Assembly: GCA_028683435.1 (NCBI GenBank) | Contig: JAQUIG010000005.1 | Coordinates: forward strand, 1 to 64,000 | DNA: 64,000 nt | Reading direction: 5' to 3' | From: Desulfuromonadaceae bacterium | GTDB lineage: Bacteria; Desulfobacterota; Desulfuromonadia; Geobacterales; Pseudopelobacteraceae | Part shown: in pieces, positions 10,039 to 18,894 of the stretch | Position numbering within the stretch: the stretch's first letter is position 1 | Layout: every line of letters begins with the position of its first letter | Program-made: the position numbers and the translations under genes | Notes under the pieces: generated by a model | What the model was told of the DNA's origin: nothing | Database searches by the model: none | The model's input: the letters and a program-made list of their open reading frames with translations, nothing else

Positions 10039-11082
10039 ATGCTTAAAATGTTTGATTATCTGTTCGGAATGTTCTCCAATGATCTCGCCATCGACCTTGG
10101 CACCGCCAATACCCTCGTCTATCTGAAGGGGAAGGGAATCGTGGTGCGCGAACCATCGGTTGTCGCGGTGCAGAAAATGCCCAACGGCCAGCAGAAGGTG
10201 CTGAAGGTTGGCATGGAGGCGAAACAGATGCTCGGCCGGACTCCCGGTTCCATTACCGCCATACGCCCCATGAAGGACGGCGTCATCGCCGACTTCGACA
10301 TCACCGAAGAGATGCTGCGCTATTTTATTCATAAGGTGCATAACCGTAAAACCCTCGTCCGTCCGCGTATTGTTATCTGCGTGCCGTCCGGGATCACTCA
10401 GGTTGAAAAGCGCGCGGTCAAGGAATCGGCCGAGTCAGCCGGAGCACGTGAGGTGTATCTGATCGAGGAACCGATGGCGGCCGCAATCGGTGCCGGTCTC
10501 CCTATCACTGAGGCGTCCGGAAACATGATTGTCGATATTGGCGGCGGCACGACTGAAGTTGCCGTTATCTCGCTTGCCGGTATTGTCTACGCCCAGTCTA
10601 CGCGGATGGGGGGGGACAAGATGGATGAGGCAATTGTTAAGTATATCCGCAAAAAATATAATCTGCAGATCGGTGAGCGCTGGGCAGAAAAGATCAAGAT
10701 GGAAATTGGTGAGGCCTATCCAGGCCCGGAAACTCTGGAGATGGAAGTCAAGGGGCGTGACCTGGTATCCGGGATTCCTAAAACCATCAAGGTCAATTCT
10801 GACGAAATCCGCGAGTCGCTCAAGGAGGCGGTCAACGCTATTGTCGATACGGTGAGAATCTGTCTGGAAAAGACGCCACCCGAGCTGGCGGCCGATATTG
10901 TTGACCAGGGCATTTTTCTGGCCGGCGGCGGCGCCCTGTTGCGCAACCTCGATCTGTTGCTGCGAGAGGTAACCAAAGTACCGGTACTCATTGCTGAAAA
11001 CCCGCTTGACTGTGTCTGTCTCGGTTCCGGCCTCGTACTTGATGAGCTTGACCTGCTGCGCAGAGTAGCAATATCTTCTTGA
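10039..11082 (+). CDS. mreB: rod shape-determining protein MreB
   Basis: This actin-like ATPase organises lateral cell-wall synthesis at the inner face of the cytoplasmic membrane. The 347 residues carry the phosphate-1 motif AIDLGTANT, the phosphate-2 motif VDIGGGTTE, and the adenosine motif FLAGGGALL. The N terminus [10 protein letters not shown] could form the membrane-binding amphipathic helix. mreC, mreD and mrdA/B do not follow, so this is a solitary mreB; other copies may exist elsewhere. A GAAAGGA site precedes the ATG. Confidence 0.95.
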   Translation: MLKMFDYLFGMFSNDLAIDLGTANTLVYLKGKGIVVREPSVVAVQKMPNGQQKVLKVGMEAKQMLGRTPGSITAIRPMKDGVIADFDITEEMLRYFIHKVHNRKTLVRPRIVICVPSGITQVEKRAVKESAESAGAREVYLIEEPMAAAIGAGLPITEASGNMIVDIGGGTTEVAVISLAGIVYAQSTRMGGDKMDEAIVKYIRKKYNLQIGERWAEKIKMEIGEAYPGPETLEMEVKGRDLVSGIPKTIKVNSDEIRESLKEAVNAIVDTVRICLEKTPPELAADIVDQGIFLAGGGALLRNLDLLLREVTKVPVLIAENPLDCVCLGSGLVLDELDLLRRVAISS

Positions 11083-11087
11083 TTTTT

Positions 11088-11139
11088 AACCATGGCGTCA
11101 CAGAGAACGCTGCTCTTAAAACTCTGTGACGCCGTGGTT
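11088..11139. terminator. 18-bp stem hairpin after mreB
   Basis: The arms at 11088-11105 and 11122-11139 pair at all 18 positions, one of them G-T, around a 16-base loop. There is only a weak T-rich stretch afterwards (CCTTTT at 11145-11150). It probably ends mreB transcription or protects its 3' end. It also makes the most upstream GTG (11126) of the next gene an unlikely start. Confidence 0.6.
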
Positions 11140-11161
11140 GAAAACCTTTTCCAGGCCTGCT

Positions 11162-12229
11162 GTGATTCCCCCAATTATTGACATACTTGTTCCTGTCTGG
11201 AACAACCCATTTGAAACCCGTGCCTGTCTTGCGGCAATCCTTGCGCACTCTCCCGGAGCACGTCTGATTATTGTCGACAACGGCAGCAGTCGTGAGACGG
11301 AACTGATGCTGGAGGAGTTCTCCGAGTCCTTGGGCGATCAGGGGCTGTTTATCAAGTCCGAAAGAAATGTCGGACTGGTTGCTGCGATAAATCTCGGTCT
11401 GGCCCGCTCTGACAGTTATTATACCGTCATCGTTCGCCCACATGTGTCCGTACAGGAGGGGTGGTTGAACGCTTTGGTGAGCGCGGCTGAAACTACCGGT
11501 GCCGGAATTGTTTCGCCGCTTTTCAGCGGAGCTGCTGCACCTGGTCTGCCGAACCTCGCTCCGGGGTGCACGACCATGGAGAGCTTCACGGTTTCCTTTG
11601 AAACACTACTGCTGCGCGCCGAGATGCGTATAATTGCCGGCAGTTTTGATGAACATCTTGATGGCAACGAGTGGTGCCTGAAAGAATATGTCAGGCGTGT
11701 CGCTGACTACGGATATCGCAGCTGTATCACCGGACCGCTGCGTTTGCACTGCTCTGCCGGACAGCAGTTCGGTTCGGTGCAACGCAGAAACGAGATGATG
11801 CAGCATAGCCGTTCCGCGTATATATCCAGGTGGGGGGCCCCCCGCCACTATTGCGTGTATTTTGGCAAGGGAGACAACGCCGAATCTCTTGGGGATACCG
11901 TTACCGCCATTCTGGATGGAGCCCGCCAGGGGCATTGTTTTACGCTGCTGCTTCATCGTACCCAGTATGCTGATTTCCGGAAAACGGGGTGGAATTGCCT
12001 CCATACCGGAATAGATTTGCAGCAGGTGTCACCGCTGTTTTCGTTGCGGGATATCAAGCGGAAGATTGCGGGGCTTCACAGCGTTTTGCCTGATCTGGTT
12101 GCGGTCAGGGGCGGCAGTTGCGACACCTTTCCGGGGGGGGGCGCATGCATTTCACTGGATGAGCTGCTCGGCAGCATTCATGCCCACACGACGTCTGTTG
12201 CGGAGCACCACAAGGAGGCATTATCATGA
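11162..12229 (+). CDS. GT2-like glycosyltransferase-fold protein, possibly inactive
   Basis: The N terminus has the GT-A/GT2 pattern: DILVPVWNN, then IIVDNGS near residue 35, then a Gly-Leu-Asn-like segment ([15 protein letters not shown]). Where family members have the metal-binding DxD (usually LNNDV before GWL), this protein reads [12 protein letters not shown], so the acidic residues are missing. The C-terminal half (about residues 200-355) is not recognised. It overlaps gmhA by four bases (ATGA), which suggests a role in LPS core or heptose metabolism. I chose the GTG at 11162 because the longer GTG start (11126) lies inside the mreB hairpin; no strong ribosome site is visible for either. 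Confidence 0.7.
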   Translation: MIPPIIDILVPVWNNPFETRACLAAILAHSPGARLIIVDNGSSRETELMLEEFSESLGDQGLFIKSERNVGLVAAINLGLARSDSYYTVIVRPHVSVQEGWLNALVSAAETTGAGIVSPLFSGAAAPGLPNLAPGCTTMESFTVSFETLLLRAEMRIIAGSFDEHLDGNEWCLKEYVRRVADYGYRSCITGPLRLHCSAGQQFGSVQRRNEMMQHSRSAYISRWGAPRHYCVYFGKGDNAESLGDTVTAILDGARQGHCFTLLLHRTQYADFRKTGWNCLHTGIDLQQVSPLFSLRDIKRKIAGLHSVLPDLVAVRGGSCDTFPGGGACISLDELLGSIHAHTTSVAEHHKEALS

Positions 12230-12795
12230 TACCAGAGATCTCATCTCAGCTAGCGGCACATCGGGAAGTTATCACCCGGATTGAACTGGAACTGTCACCG
12301 CTGGTCGCCGAAATGGTGACGCTGCTGGTGGAAACCTTCAACCGAGGCGGTAAACTGCTGGTGATGGGGAATGGCGGCTCGGCTGCTGATGCCCAGCATT
12401 TTGTGGCGGAGATCGTCGGGCGTTTCAAGATGGAGCGACGGGGGTTGCCGGCAATTGCGCTCTCAACTGATACTTCGATTCTGACCGCCATCGGTAATGA
12501 CTACGGCTTTGACAGAGTATTCCAGCGCCAGGTTGAAGCGCTGGCCGTTCCGGGTGATCTGGTCGTCGGAATCTCAACCAGCGGTAATTCTCCCAATGTG
12601 CTGCTTGCTCTGGAGCTGGCGCGTGAAAAAGGGTGTTGTACTGTCGGTCTGCTCGGCAAAGATGGCGGCAGCATTAAGGATCTCTGCGATCTGGCGCTGA
12701 TTGTGCCGACCAGTGATACGCCGAGGGTTCAGGAAGGGCATATCACCATCATCCATATAGTCTGCGACCTGCTGGAAAAGACCATGTTTATCTAA
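12226..12795 (+). CDS. gmhA: sedoheptulose-7-phosphate isomerase
   Basis: GmhA converts sedoheptulose 7-phosphate to D-glycero-D-manno-heptose 7-phosphate, the first step of ADP-heptose synthesis for the LPS inner core. The 189-residue SIS-domain protein has [13 protein letters not shown] near residue 47, [11 protein letters not shown] near 117, and the C-terminal [12 protein letters not shown] that carries catalytic Glu and His. It lies between a glycosyltransferase-like gene and hldE, one base from the latter, in a clear heptose operon. gmhB and hldD are not in the window. Confidence 0.95.
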   Translation: MIPEISSQLAAHREVITRIELELSPLVAEMVTLLVETFNRGGKLLVMGNGGSAADAQHFVAEIVGRFKMERRGLPAIALSTDTSILTAIGNDYGFDRVFQRQVEALAVPGDLVVGISTSGNSPNVLLALELAREKGCCTVGLLGKDGGSIKDLCDLALIVPTSDTPRVQEGHITIIHIVCDLLEKTMFI

Positions 12796-12796
12796 T

Positions 12797-14287
12797 ATGC
12801 TATCGGGAGCTCTTGTGGACCGTACCGCCGTTGAAACTCTTTTTGCACATACCGCTGAAATCCGTTGCCTGGTTGTTGGTGACCTGATGCTGGACGAGTA
12901 CCTGTGGGGGAGGGCGGATCGTATTTCGCCGGAGGCGCCGGTGCAGGTGGTTGATGTTATCCGCGAAGAGCTCCGCCTCGGCGGGGCCGGCAACGTGGTG
13001 CATAATCTGGCGGCGCTGGGAGCACAGGTCTCGGTCTGCTCTGTGGTTGGCGACGATCACAACGGGCGCGAGCTCCTGGAGCGGTTTTGCCACCATCATA
13101 TTGATACCCGCGCGATTTTTCTTGACCCCCATCGCCGGACCAGTCGTAAAACGAGAGTCGTTGCAGCGCATCAGCAGATTGTCCGCATCGATCGGGAATC
13201 GCGGGAGGTGCTGCCTGCTGCTGTTGAACAGCAGCTCTGCCTCTGGATAGCCGCCCATGCCGGTGAATACAGGGTTATCGTGCTTTCGGATTACAATAAG
13301 GGAGTGTTGACCCCGACCGTTATCGCCGCTGCTGTTTCTGCTGCAGCAGCGGTCGGCATTCCTGTGCTGGTAGACCCGAAGGGGGCTGATTTCACCCGCT
13401 ATGCCGGGGCTACATTGCTGACACCGAATCGCAAGGAGGCCGAGGCGGCATCAGGAATATCCATTGCCGATGCTGCGTCTCTGGCAGAGGCTGCCGCTGT
13501 CATCATGAACGCTAGCGGTCTGCAGCACCTGTTGATCACCCGCAGCGAAGAGGGGATGTCGCTCTTTTCACAGGGTGGCGAGGTTGTTCATATCCCCACC
13601 GTGGCCCGCGAAGTCTTTGATGTTTCAGGCGCCGGCGACACGGTCCTTGCGACGCTGGCGGTCGGTATCGCCTCCGGTCTCACCATGGCCGAGTCTGCCT
13701 GCCTGGCTAATATCGCCGCCGGAATTGCTGTCGGCAAGCTGGGGACTTCGATCGTAACCCCGCAGGAAATCATCGACACCGTGTCACTGGCCCACAAGGA
13801 CAGTCATGCGAAAATAAAGAGTCTTGATGTGTTGTCGGCATTGATTGCGGCCGAGAAAAACAGGGGGAAGCGGGTTGTCTTCACCAACGGCTGCTTTGAC
13901 CTGTTGCACTTCGGGCATGTAAAATATCTGCAAAAAGCGCGGAATCTTGGCGACCTGCTGGTACTGGGTCTCAATAGCGACGCTTCTGTGCGGCGCCTGA
14001 AAGGGCCGAAGCGGCCGCTGATCGATCAGGATGAACGGGCCCACCTGCTGGCGGCCCTGGACTGTATCGATTATGTCATTGTTTTTGACGAGGATACCCC
14101 GCTGGAACTCATAACCGCTCTCAAACCGCATATTCTTGCCAAGGGGGGCGACTATTCACTTGATGGTGTGGTCGGCCGTGAAGTGGTCGAGGCATACGGC
14201 GGTCGGGTGGAGTTGATCACCTTCGTGGATGGCAAGTCGACTACCAATATAATTGAGCGTATCCTCGAGCTCTATTCGGTGGAGTGA
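12797..14287 (+). CDS. hldE: bifunctional heptose 7-phosphate kinase / heptose 1-phosphate adenylyltransferase
   Basis: HldE phosphorylates heptose 7-phosphate at C1 and later adenylylates heptose 1-phosphate. The N-terminal ribokinase-fold domain (about residues 1-335) has GGAGNVVHNLAALGA and the catalytic GAGDT motif. The C-terminal nucleotidyltransferase domain (about 350-496) has NGCFDLLHFGHVKYL with the HxGH-type motif, and TTNIIERI near the end. The 496-residue length is that of the fused enzyme. It follows gmhA by one base. Confidence 0.96.
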   Translation: MLSGALVDRTAVETLFAHTAEIRCLVVGDLMLDEYLWGRADRISPEAPVQVVDVIREELRLGGAGNVVHNLAALGAQVSVCSVVGDDHNGRELLERFCHHHIDTRAIFLDPHRRTSRKTRVVAAHQQIVRIDRESREVLPAAVEQQLCLWIAAHAGEYRVIVLSDYNKGVLTPTVIAAAVSAAAAVGIPVLVDPKGADFTRYAGATLLTPNRKEAEAASGISIADAASLAEAAAVIMNASGLQHLLITRSEEGMSLFSQGGEVVHIPTVAREVFDVSGAGDTVLATLAVGIASGLTMAESACLANIAAGIAVGKLGTSIVTPQEIIDTVSLAHKDSHAKIKSLDVLSALIAAEKNRGKRVVFTNGCFDLLHFGHVKYLQKARNLGDLLVLGLNSDASVRRLKGPKRPLIDQDERAHLLAALDCIDYVIVFDEDTPLELITALKPHILAKGGDYSLDGVVGREVVEAYGGRVELITFVDGKSTTNIIERILELYSVE

Positions 14288-14334
14288 TTTCAGCTCCAGT
14301 TCATGGGCCCTGCCTGTACTGACTCGTCTCTATC

Positions 14335-14422
14335 CCCTAGCCCAGACAAGCTGGATAAGTGCGTTAACGAAATTATTTTCTTGCCAAAAAGCGCAAGAAA
14401 TAATTTCTAACTTACTAAAGCG
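14335..14422 (-). repeat. dispersed intergenic structured element, copy A
   Basis: On the minus strand this reads CTTTAGTAAGTTAGAAATTA and continues to a CTTATCC...GGG end. Long imperfect arms at 14357-14384 and 14393-14416 form a stem, and a short CCAG/CTGG hairpin follows at 14342-14354. It shares order and ends with copies at 39475-39580 and 41155-41238. It lies in the gap after hldE, in opposite orientation to the flanking genes. Confidence 0.65.
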
Positions 14423-14579
14423 TGGGCTTTTGTGCATCTCGTTGCATGAAACCCTCACACTCCCGATTCTTTTCCTGTTTTATAAATTGGTATAATGTGG
14501 CTGATTAGTCTGGTTTTTGGCGCTGTTTTCTGCTATGAGGACACATTCCTTGATCAATGTATTGCAGACAGGAGCGGCT

Positions 14580-15320
14580 ATGGCGGAGAACACTGAACCA
14601 CGCAGGGAACTCTGGATACTGGGTGTGGAGGAAGGAGGCGGACGCGAAGAGATCCTTTCCTCATATCTGGAGGCTGGCGGGTACATCAGCCGAGTTGAAC
14701 GTTACGATAATCTTGAGTCGGGGCGGCCATTGGGGATTGTGCTTGATATTTCCCCTTTTTCAGAAGATGGCTGGGGAGAGCTGCTCAAAATCAAAAACTC
14801 CCCCGCTACACGGGATATCCCTGTGCTGACGGTCTTCTTGAGTGAAAAGGGGAAAATCGGCGGTGTGTTTCCGGTTGCCGGTTTTTTTACCATCCCGCTT
14901 GACGAACAGTATTTTCAGAATCGACTGGCGGTCTATGGTTTGACCGCAGAGACTGAAACCTGGGACTTGCAAGCGATGGTGGTGTCACGGAGCGGTGAAG
15001 AAAAACTTGCCAAGGCGATTGAGTCGGTGGGGTTCGAGGTCGTCAAGGGGTACACCGGTAAGGAAGCTCTGGCACTTGCTTCAATTCATCCCGTTTACCT
15101 GGTGTTCTGCAGCCAGATGTTGCCGGATATGTCGGCATTCGAGCTGCAGGAACGGCTCCGTCTGGTCCCGTACAGCAGCAATACACCCATGTTTGTGCTG
15201 CTGAAGGACGCCATGAGAGATGGAGAAAAGGAGGCCTTGAGCAGGGAGATCGCCCATCTGGTCAGAAAAAAACAGCTATCCTGCGAAGAATTTTTGGGAC
15301 ATCTGCGTCGCAGGGAGTGA
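14580..15320 (+). CDS. protein with two degenerate response-regulator receiver domains
   Basis: The 246-residue protein resembles two CheY-like receivers in tandem with no output domain. The first (about residues 8-110) keeps an Asp in GIVLDIS but lacks the usual Lys near its end (FFTIPLDEQ). The second (about 125-240) has LVFCSQMLPD where an Asp should sit, so it cannot be phosphorylated normally. ATG 14580 (MAENTEP) has AGGAG six bases upstream and is preferred to 14517 or 14535. It could be a scaffold or adaptor; the partner is unknown. It converges on a parvulin gene across a strong terminator. Confidence 0.75.
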   Translation: MAENTEPRRELWILGVEEGGGREEILSSYLEAGGYISRVERYDNLESGRPLGIVLDISPFSEDGWGELLKIKNSPATRDIPVLTVFLSEKGKIGGVFPVAGFFTIPLDEQYFQNRLAVYGLTAETETWDLQAMVVSRSGEEKLAKAIESVGFEVVKGYTGKEALALASIHPVYLVFCSQMLPDMSAFELQERLRLVPYSSNTPMFVLLKDAMRDGEKEALSREIAHLVRKKQLSCEEFLGHLRRRE

Positions 15321-15335
15321 TTACTGGGCAAATAC

Positions 15336-15385
15336 AAAACAGAACAGCCGCTCCCATGTCACGGGTCAGCGGCTGTTCTGTTTTT
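15336..15385. terminator. bidirectional intrinsic terminator
   Basis: The 17-base arms at 15336-15352 and 15368-15384 pair perfectly around a 15-base loop. A run of T follows on the plus strand and of A precedes it, giving a U-tract in both directions. It separates the convergent pseudo-receiver and parvulin genes. Confidence 0.9.
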
Positions 15386-15412
15386 AATGTTGTAAACGAG
15401 CAAATGGTGGCG

Positions 15413-16486
15413 TTACTGTAAACCGTCCAGTTCCCTGATCTCGATGCTGGCTTTGTCGCGCAACTCCTTGGCCCACTGGCTGAAGCGCTCTTCGGATTTT
15501 TTACGGTAGAGAACTTCCTCGATCTCCGCTTTGACGCTTTCAAAGGGTTTAGTTGTCCCCGCTACGCGCGCTTCAAGTTTGATGATGTGAAAGCCGATCG
15601 GTGTAGTCACCAGATCGCTGACCTCACCCGGCTTCAGGGAGAGAATGGTTTTTTCCAGATCCGGCTGCATATCCCCTTTTTTAAAACTCCCCAGATCTCC
15701 GCCATCTTTGCGTGCCGCCGGGTCTTCCGAGAATTTTTTTGCCAGTTCGGCAAAGTCTTTGCCGCTCTTGGCCTCAGCAAGGACTGCAAGGGCTGTAGCT
15801 TGAGAACGCTTTATCTCCTCCGGAGCAGCTTTTTCACCGGTTTTGAAAAAAATGTGCCGGGCGCGATAGCTTTCATCCTCGGTATAGTTTGCAATGTTGG
15901 CAGCGTAATAGTTGCGCATCTCGGTTTCGCCAACTTGGACCTTGGAACGGACTTCCATGCTCACCAGTTTAAGCTTCTCGATCTGTTCCCGGAGTTGGGA
16001 GCGGTACTGGTCCAAGGAAAGGCCCTGGGCGGCCAGTGCGGTCTCCAAAGCTTCCTGTGAAGGGATGTTGTTCTGCTTGCGCACGTCATCAATCGCCTGA
16101 CGGATTTCCTCTTCGGAGACATGAATGTTCAACTCTCTGACCTTTTGCTCGGTCAGCTTCTTTTCAATAAGGCGATCAAGGGCCGTGCGGCGAATCCGGC
16201 TTCGGTCAACGTCATTCAATGTGCCGGTTTTTTCCGCTTCGCTGATCGTTGGCTGCGCTTCCCGGTTGACATCATGCAGGGTAATTATCTCGTCATTGAC
16301 AACAGCAGCAATGGCATTAGTTACGTTTTTAGTTTCTTTTGGCCCGGTCGGGGTGATGGGGGGCTGCTCTGCGACCTGCGTTGTCGCTGCCGGATCCTTG
16401 GTCACAGCCGCTTTGTTGCCGGCACATCCTCCTGCCACGAGCAGAACCAGGGACGCTGTCACTGCTGCCAAAGTACGTTGCTTCAT
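15413..16486 (-). CDS. parvulin-type peptidylprolyl isomerase, lipoprotein (SurA/PpiC-like)
   Basis: This is a periplasmic foldase for exported or outer-membrane proteins. The 357-residue precursor starts with a lipoprotein signal, lipobox LVAGGC near residue 21. A SurA-like N-terminal helical region (about 50-195) follows, then a rotamase domain (about 205-310) with ARHIFFKTG, DGGDLGSFKKGDM and GFHIIKLE. A second parvulin gene lies just upstream on the same strand, with a terminator between them, so each may have its own promoter. Which of the two serves the SurA role cannot be told. Confidence 0.9.
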   Translation of the reverse strand: MKQRTLAAVTASLVLLVAGGCAGNKAAVTKDPAATTQVAEQPPITPTGPKETKNVTNAIAAVVNDEIITLHDVNREAQPTISEAEKTGTLNDVDRSRIRRTALDRLIEKKLTEQKVRELNIHVSEEEIRQAIDDVRKQNNIPSQEALETALAAQGLSLDQYRSQLREQIEKLKLVSMEVRSKVQVGETEMRNYYAANIANYTEDESYRARHIFFKTGEKAAPEEIKRSQATALAVLAEAKSGKDFAELAKKFSEDPAARKDGGDLGSFKKGDMQPDLEKTILSLKPGEVSDLVTTPIGFHIIKLEARVAGTTKPFESVKAEIEEVLYRKKSEERFSQWAKELRDKASIEIRELDGLQ

Positions 16487-16513
16487 AGTTGAGCCCTTTT
16501 TTAGTTAGATGTA

Positions 16514-16548
16514 AAAACCGGAAGGGGGATATTCTCCCTTCCGGTTTT
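16514..16548 (-). terminator. intrinsic terminator between the two parvulin genes
   Basis: The 13-base arms AAAACCGGAAGGG (16514-16526) and CCCTTCCGGTTTT (16536-16548) pair perfectly. Read on the minus strand, the stem ends in a T-run, so it terminates the 16587-17540 gene. Confidence 0.88.
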
Positions 16549-16586
16549 ATCTGTTCAAAATATTCCTGTGCTGCACCTAAAGAGAG

Positions 16587-17540
16587 TTATTTTTTTTCGG
16601 GAGCAGCAGGTTTTGAAGCTTCGGCAGGTTTTTTATCATCAGCTTTAGTTTCTTCCTTCTTCGTGCCGACGCTGTTTAAAACATCTTCCTTGATCGTTAT
16701 TTTAGCAGTTTTTTTCAGTTCATCTTTGATCTTCTGAAATACTTCCTGCTGTTTGGTCGGCATGATCGCTCCCTTGATCTGCTCCTTTACCTCTTCAAAG
16801 GGCCTGATACCGGCCGCTCGTTTGCCGGTCAGCTTGATGATGTGAAAGCCGAAATCAGATTTGACAATTTCGGAAATCTGTCCTTCTTTAAGTGCGAGAG
16901 CCGCTTTTTCAAAAACGGGCACCATGCTCCCTTTGCCGAACCACCCAAGATCCCCACCCTTGGCAGCTGAGGAGTCAACAGAGCTTTTTTTAGCCAGTTC
17001 CTCGAAATTTCCGCCGGATTTAAGTTGCGCCAGGATGTCCTTGGCTTCTTTTTCAGTTTTTACCAGGATGTGGCTGGCTCTAATCTGTTCGCCGGACTTG
17101 AACTTATCTTTGTTCTGCTCATAAAACTTTTTCAAATCTTCATCGGAAACTTTGGATTCAGCCTCGACCTTTTTCTTGAGGAACGATTCTACGATAAGGC
17201 GTTTTTTGAGATCCTGCAGTTTTTCCTCAATTTCGGGACCTTTGTCGAGACCGTCTTTGGAAGCCTGCTGCAGAATCAGTTCGCGAATGATCATGGTATC
17301 CAGCATCTCTTTGCGCCCCTGAGGGGTGTCTGCCATTGTTTTTAAATATTCGGGGAGATTTTTCAGCTCGCGGTCAAAATCGCTGGTAGTGATGCTGCCG
17401 CTATTGACCTCAGCCAGAACAACGCCCGCTTTTTTGCCATCCTGTTTTGCCCCGTCGGAAGAGCTGCCGCCCTGGCAGCCGACAAGTGCGGCCACACAGA
17501 TGCCCGCCGCAAACAGTTTCGTGCTGTTAATGATTTTCAC
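16587..17540 (-). CDS. parvulin-type peptidylprolyl isomerase, lipoprotein (PrsA/SurA-like)
   Basis: The 317-residue protein has a lipoprotein signal with lipobox ALVGC near residue 22, then a Lys/Glu-rich N-terminal chaperone region. The rotamase domain (about 165-265) has ASHILVKTE, GGDLGWFGKGSMV and GFHIIKLTG. It ends in a Lys/Ala/Pro-rich tail. It is transcribed first of the two parvulin genes and is followed by its own terminator. It probably acts at the periplasmic face of a membrane. The GTAAAGCTCC just after the start corresponds to an AAGGAG-containing leader on the minus strand. Confidence 0.9.
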   Translation of the reverse strand: MKIINSTKLFAAGICVAALVGCQGGSSSDGAKQDGKKAGVVLAEVNSGSITTSDFDRELKNLPEYLKTMADTPQGRKEMLDTMIIRELILQQASKDGLDKGPEIEEKLQDLKKRLIVESFLKKKVEAESKVSDEDLKKFYEQNKDKFKSGEQIRASHILVKTEKEAKDILAQLKSGGNFEELAKKSSVDSSAAKGGDLGWFGKGSMVPVFEKAALALKEGQISEIVKSDFGFHIIKLTGKRAAGIRPFEEVKEQIKGAIMPTKQQEVFQKIKDELKKTAKITIKEDVLNSVGTKKEETKADDKKPAEASKPAAPEKK

Positions 17541-17789
17541 GTAAAGCTCCTTTTAGTTTGTTTTTAGGTGTATGTAAACTGGTAAAAGCTAGCATATCAC
17601 TCTGATCGTTGCAACCTTATTTCACACTGCCTACCCAGCCATAACAAGATCGGATAACTGTGTTGACTTCCGGCGTACTATTGATTTTTGCTTGCCATTA
17701 AAGCCCGGTACGGTACAATAACCGACTTTTAAAAAACGGACTAAATAGTTTCCGTTCAACTTTCAGGTATCTACAGAATTGATTCGACT

Positions 17790-18875
17790 GTGACCCATTC
17801 TTCTTCGTCTGCACTTGCCAATCTTGGTGAATTCGGTCTGATATCCCGTATTACTGCCGGAGTCTCACCGAACGGGAACGTTATTACCGGCATCGGTGAT
17901 GATGCCGCCGTGACCGCACTTTCGGCAGGGATGCAGCTATTGACCTCCACCGACATGCTGCTGGAGGGTGTACATTTTCGGCGTGTCTGGCATGATCCAT
18001 ACCTTCTGGGGCGCAAATCTCTGGCCGTCAGTATTTCCGACATCGCTGCCATGGGCGGCATCCCGCGCTGGGCACTACTCTCCCTGGCTCTTTCCTCCGA
18101 TCTTCCCCTTGATTTTATCGATGATTTCATGCGCGGTTTTCTGGCGATGGCATCGGAAAACCAGGTTTCCCTGATCGGTGGTGATACCTGCTCGTCGCGC
18201 TCCGGTGTGGCCATTTCGGTCACGATTATGGGGGAGCAGTACCCTGACCTGATTGTGCGGCGCGCCGGTGCAATGCCGGATGACGACATCTGGGTGACCG
18301 GTACTTTGGGTGATGCGGCACTCGGTTTGAAGTTGGCCGATGATGTCGGCTTCGGCTTCACTCCGTCAACAGAGATATCCATACAAAATCAGGGTTCCCC
18401 CCATACAGACAGTTCCCCGGCCGGAGTCGAAGGTGGCATGCAACCGCTCCTCTCCCGCCTCCTCGACCCGAATCCACGGGTTTTAGTCGGCCTGGCCCTG
18501 GCGGAAGCCGGCGTGGCGACCTCCATGATCGACGTCAGCGATGGCATTGTGGCCGATTACGGGCATATCGCCGAGCAATCAGGCGTCGGCGGCCGTATCT
18601 TTCTTGAAGATCTCCCGCTTTCCCGGTCTTTCCGCAGCTACACAGCATCTTTCCCCGCTATTCCTTACCAGATGGCGCTTTCCGGAGGAGAAGATTACGA
18701 ACTCTGCTTTACCGCAGACCGCTCCAACCGGGAAAAAATTGTTGATTGCGTGGAAAAGTGTGGCATTGCGGTTACACGTATTGGTATAGTAACGAGCTTT
18801 TCCGGGGTGACCGTTGTCAAGCCGGATGGCACTCCTTACAGCTTCCAAACTGAGGGTTTTAACCATTTTACATGA
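17790..18875 (+). CDS. thiL: thiamine-monophosphate kinase
   Basis: ThiL phosphorylates thiamine monophosphate to thiamine pyrophosphate. The 361-residue protein has the N-terminal ATP/Mg motif GIGDDAAV near residue 35, [16 protein letters not shown], the nucleotide motif [12 protein letters not shown], and [10 protein letters not shown] near 300. The start is a GTG (VTHSSSS). It is followed 19 bases later by transketolase, a TPP-dependent enzyme, so cofactor and user may be co-expressed. No TPP riboswitch is visible upstream. thiM and thiE lie at 28.5-30 kb. Confidence 0.94.
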   Translation: MTHSSSSALANLGEFGLISRITAGVSPNGNVITGIGDDAAVTALSAGMQLLTSTDMLLEGVHFRRVWHDPYLLGRKSLAVSISDIAAMGGIPRWALLSLALSSDLPLDFIDDFMRGFLAMASENQVSLIGGDTCSSRSGVAISVTIMGEQYPDLIVRRAGAMPDDDIWVTGTLGDAALGLKLADDVGFGFTPSTEISIQNQGSPHTDSSPAGVEGGMQPLLSRLLDPNPRVLVGLALAEAGVATSMIDVSDGIVADYGHIAEQSGVGGRIFLEDLPLSRSFRSYTASFPAIPYQMALSGGEDYELCFTADRSNREKIVDCVEKCGIAVTRIGIVTSFSGVTVVKPDGTPYSFQTEGFNHFT

Positions 18876-18894
18876 GCAGATGAAAGGAACTTAC

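Noticed and set aside
11126..11161. Upstream GTG start for the GT2-like gene
   Set aside because: It lies in the right arm of the mreB hairpin, so a start there is unlikely.
17541..17570. Additional copy of the dispersed element (CCTTTTAGTTTG)
   Set aside because: Only the left-end motif is present and it is explained by the AAGGAG ribosome site of the parvulin gene on the minus strand.
18814..18894. Longer transketolase start
   Set aside because: It overlaps the thiL 3' end and adds residues that do not resemble transketolase; ATG 18895 has a good ribosome site.
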